Of a stretch of 7,709 bases of DNA, positions 6,147 through 7,709 are shown piece after piece. The stretch is from NCBI GenBank assembly GCA_903859265.1, contig CAIOLZ010000084.1:1-7709 (forward strand), in the 5' to 3' direction. The stretch's first letter is position 1, and every line of letters begins with the position of its first letter. The notes under the pieces are model-generated. The model was not told the origin of the DNA. It made no database searches and saw only the letters and a list, made by a program, of their open reading frames with translations. The position numbers and the translations under genes are program-made. Origin of the DNA: an uncultured beta proteobacterium (GTDB lineage: Bacteria > Pseudomonadota > Gammaproteobacteria > Burkholderiales > Burkholderiaceae_C).

Positions 6147-7328
6147 ATGAACCACTTGCCCGGCCTGAATTTTCAACTCGGCGAAGACATCGACGCCTTG
6201 CGCGAAGCGGTACATGATTTTGCGCAGGCCGAGATAGCGCCCCGTGCCGCCGAGATTGACCGCAGTGACCAGTTCCCGATGGACTTGTGGCAAAAAATGG
6301 GCAGCCTTGGCGTTCTGGGTATTACCGTTGGCGAGGAATACGGAGGCGCCAACATGGGCTATCTGGCCCATATGATTGCGATGGAAGAAATTTCGCGTGC
6401 CAGTGCCTCGGTCGGGTTGTCCTATGGCGCCCACAGTAACCTGTGCGTCAACCAAATCAAACGCAATGGCACGCCCGAACAACGCGCCAAATACCTCCCC
6501 AAACTCATCACGGGCGAACATGTGGGCGCGCTTGCGATGAGCGAGCCTGGTGCGGGCAGCGATGTCATCAGCATGAAGCTCAAAGCCGAGGACAAAGGCG
6601 GCTACTACGTGCTCAACGGTAGCAAGATGTGGATCACGAATGGCCCCGATGCAGACACTTTGGTGGTCTATGCCAAGAGCGAACCCGAGCTCGGTGCCCG
6701 CGGCGTGACCGCGTTCCTGATCGAGAAGGGCATGCCGGGGTTCTCCATTGCCCAAAAGCTCGACAAGCTGGGCATGCGCGGCAGCCACACGGGCGAGCTG
6801 GTTTTCAACAATGTCGAGGTACCGGTAGCCAACATCCTGGGCGGGCTCAACCAGGGCGCGAAGGTGCTGATGAGTGGTTTGGACTACGAGCGCGCGGTGC
6901 TCACCGGCGGGCCGCTGGGCATCATGCAGTCGGTGATGGACAACGTGATTCCGTACATCCACGACCGCAAGCAATTTGGCCAAAGCATTGGTGAATTCCA
7001 GCTCATCCAGGGCAAAGTTGCCGACATGTACACCGTCCTGCAAGCGGGCCGCGCATTTGCTTACACGGTAGCCAAAAATCTGGACCTGCTGGGCGTTGAG
7101 CATGTGCGCCAGGTGCGCAAAGATTGTGCGTCGGTTATCTTGTGGTGTGCCGAAAAAGCCACCTGGATGGCCGGCGAGGGGGTGCAGATTTTTGGTGGTA
7201 ACGGCTACATCAATGACTATCCCCTGGGACGCTTGTGGCGCGATGCCAAGTTGTATGAAATCGGGGCTGGCACCAGCGAAATCCGTCGCATGCTGATTGG
7301 TCGCGAACTGTTTGCCGAGACGATGTAA
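6147..7328 (+). CDS. liuA: Isovaleryl-CoA dehydrogenase
   Basis: A 393-residue FAD-dependent acyl-CoA dehydrogenase that oxidises isovaleryl-CoA to 3-methylcrotonyl-CoA in leucine degradation, passing electrons to electron-transfer flavoprotein. Family signatures are ALAMSEPGAGSDV (residues 128-140), WITNGP (162-167) and the C-terminal QIFGGNGYINDYPLGRLWRD (347-366). The subtype is supported by the catalytic base: E248 in GLDYERAVLTGGPLG (244-258) matches the position used by isovaleryl-CoA dehydrogenase. The usual position in straight-chain enzymes, near YEGTS, is here YEIGAGTSEIRR (370-381) without that glutamate. GLSYGAHSNLCVNQI (90-104) also fits the subtype. The N-terminus MNHLPGLNFQLGEDID and the strong upstream AAAGGAG fix the start. 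It follows the LiuR-like gene by 11 bases and precedes a carbonic anhydrase gene by 2. The symbol ivd is also in use for this gene. Confidence 0.95.
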   Translation: MNHLPGLNFQLGEDIDALREAVHDFAQAEIAPRAAEIDRSDQFPMDLWQKMGSLGVLGITVGEEYGGANMGYLAHMIAMEEISRASASVGLSYGAHSNLCVNQIKRNGTPEQRAKYLPKLITGEHVGALAMSEPGAGSDVISMKLKAEDKGGYYVLNGSKMWITNGPDADTLVVYAKSEPELGARGVTAFLIEKGMPGFSIAQKLDKLGMRGSHTGELVFNNVEVPVANILGGLNQGAKVLMSGLDYERAVLTGGPLGIMQSVMDNVIPYIHDRKQFGQSIGEFQLIQGKVADMYTVLQAGRAFAYTVAKNLDLLGVEHVRQVRKDCASVILWCAEKATWMAGEGVQIFGGNGYINDYPLGRLWRDAKLYEIGAGTSEIRRMLIGRELFAETM

Positions 7329-7330
7329 CG

Positions 7331-7709
7331 ATGTCAGATATCAAGGAACTTTTTGCCAACAATCGCGCCTGGGCCGCCGCCATGGTGCGCGATCGACCCG
7401 GTTTTTTTACCGGTCTTGCCAACCAGCAAAAGCCCAAATACATGTGGATTGGCTGCTCCGACAGCCGGGTGCCGGCGAACGAAATTCTGGGGCTGGAACC
7501 CGGCGAAATTTTTGTCCATCGCAACGTGGCCAACGTGGTTGTGCACTCCGATCTGAACGCGCTCTCCACAGTGCAATTTGCTGTTGAACGGCTCAAGGTG
7601 CAGCACGTCATGGTGGTCGGGCACTACGGCTGTTCCGGTGTGCAGGCGGCGCTCGAAGGCGCGCGCATCGGGCTGGCCGACAACTGGCTGCGCCACGTGC
7701 AAGACGTGC
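7331..7709 (+). CDS. can: Beta-class carbonic anhydrase, N-terminal part (3' end outside window)
   Basis: The first 126 codons of a cytoplasmic zinc enzyme interconverting carbon dioxide and bicarbonate; the frame is still open at the window end. Zinc ligands of the beta class are all visible: C42 with D44 and R46 in IGCSDSRVPANE (40-51), and H98 with C101 in VVGHYGCSGVQAA (95-107). Numbering matches E. coli Can exactly in this stretch. W39 and R64 (in FVHRNVAN) correspond to two of the three residues forming the bicarbonate regulatory site of the Haemophilus influenzae-type enzyme; the third, a tyrosine near 181, is beyond the window. The ATG at 7331 begins 2 bases after the liuA stop, so translation is probably coupled. 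Its place in a leucine-degradation operon suggests it supplies bicarbonate for the biotin-dependent 3-methylcrotonyl-CoA carboxylase, expected downstream but not seen here. Confidence 0.95.
   Translation, partial: MSDIKELFANNRAWAAAMVRDRPGFFTGLANQQKPKYMWIGCSDSRVPANEILGLEPGEIFVHRNVANVVVHSDLNALSTVQFAVERLKVQHVMVVGHYGCSGVQAALEGARIGLADNWLRHVQDV

Noticed and set aside
6370..6400. Possible straight-chain (medium/short) acyl-CoA dehydrogenase rather than isovaleryl-CoA dehydrogenase
   Set aside because: The catalytic glutamate is at the isovaleryl-type position (E248) and missing from the C-terminal position used by straight-chain enzymes; the LiuR-like neighbour agrees.
5871..7103. Open frame of 410 codons on the minus strand
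   Set aside because: It is antisense to the regulator and to liuA, both with clear family motifs; the translation shows no coherent domain.
1..7709. Mobile element, defence system, CRISPR array or novel system
   Set aside because: All of the sequence except short gaps is explained by conserved housekeeping and catabolic genes on one strand; no direct repeats, transposase, integrase or toxin-antitoxin-like gene pairs are visible.

Overview
This window looks like ordinary chromosome from a betaproteobacterium of the order Burkholderiales, probably family Comamonadaceae (for example a Rhodoferax/Polaromonas/Acidovorax relative). That placement rests on my recollection of close homologues of GlyQ, GlyS and the liu genes, on a moderately high GC content, and on gene order; no database search was made. 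All nine recognised genes are on the + strand and tightly packed. I see no insertion sequence, CRISPR array, tRNA, rRNA, prophage sign or broken gene.

Layout. (1) Positions 1-246 hold the C-terminal end of apolipoprotein N-acyltransferase (lnt), cut by the window edge. (2) Positions 324-5627 hold a compact five-gene run: glyQ and glyS (the two subunits of the bacterial tetrameric glycyl-tRNA synthetase), gmhB (heptose bisphosphate phosphatase for lipopolysaccharide core), plsC (phosphatidic acid synthesis) and a YgjP-like zinc metallopeptidase of unknown role. The gaps are 27, 34, 4 and 10 bases, so this is probably one operon joining glycine charging to envelope biogenesis. (3) Positions 5628-5742 are a 115-base intergenic region with a 22-base near-perfect palindrome, the likely operator of the next unit. 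(4) Positions 5743-7709 hold a MerR-family regulator resembling LiuR, isovaleryl-CoA dehydrogenase (liuA/ivd) and the start of a beta-class carbonic anhydrase, cut by the right edge. The last three genes are separated by 11 and 2 bases and look like the start of a leucine/isovalerate degradation operon.

How the genes work together. In the last block, LiuR would sense a branched-chain acyl-CoA intermediate and control the operon. LiuA oxidises isovaleryl-CoA to 3-methylcrotonyl-CoA. The next pathway step, 3-methylcrotonyl-CoA carboxylase, consumes bicarbonate, which gives a plausible reason for a carbonic anhydrase gene directly downstream of liuA. The carboxylase genes themselves are not in the window.

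I did not find a convincing previously undescribed system. The observations most worth following up are the palindromic operator, the carbonic anhydrase coupling, and the YgjP-like peptidase with an extra N-terminal region and an internal insert.
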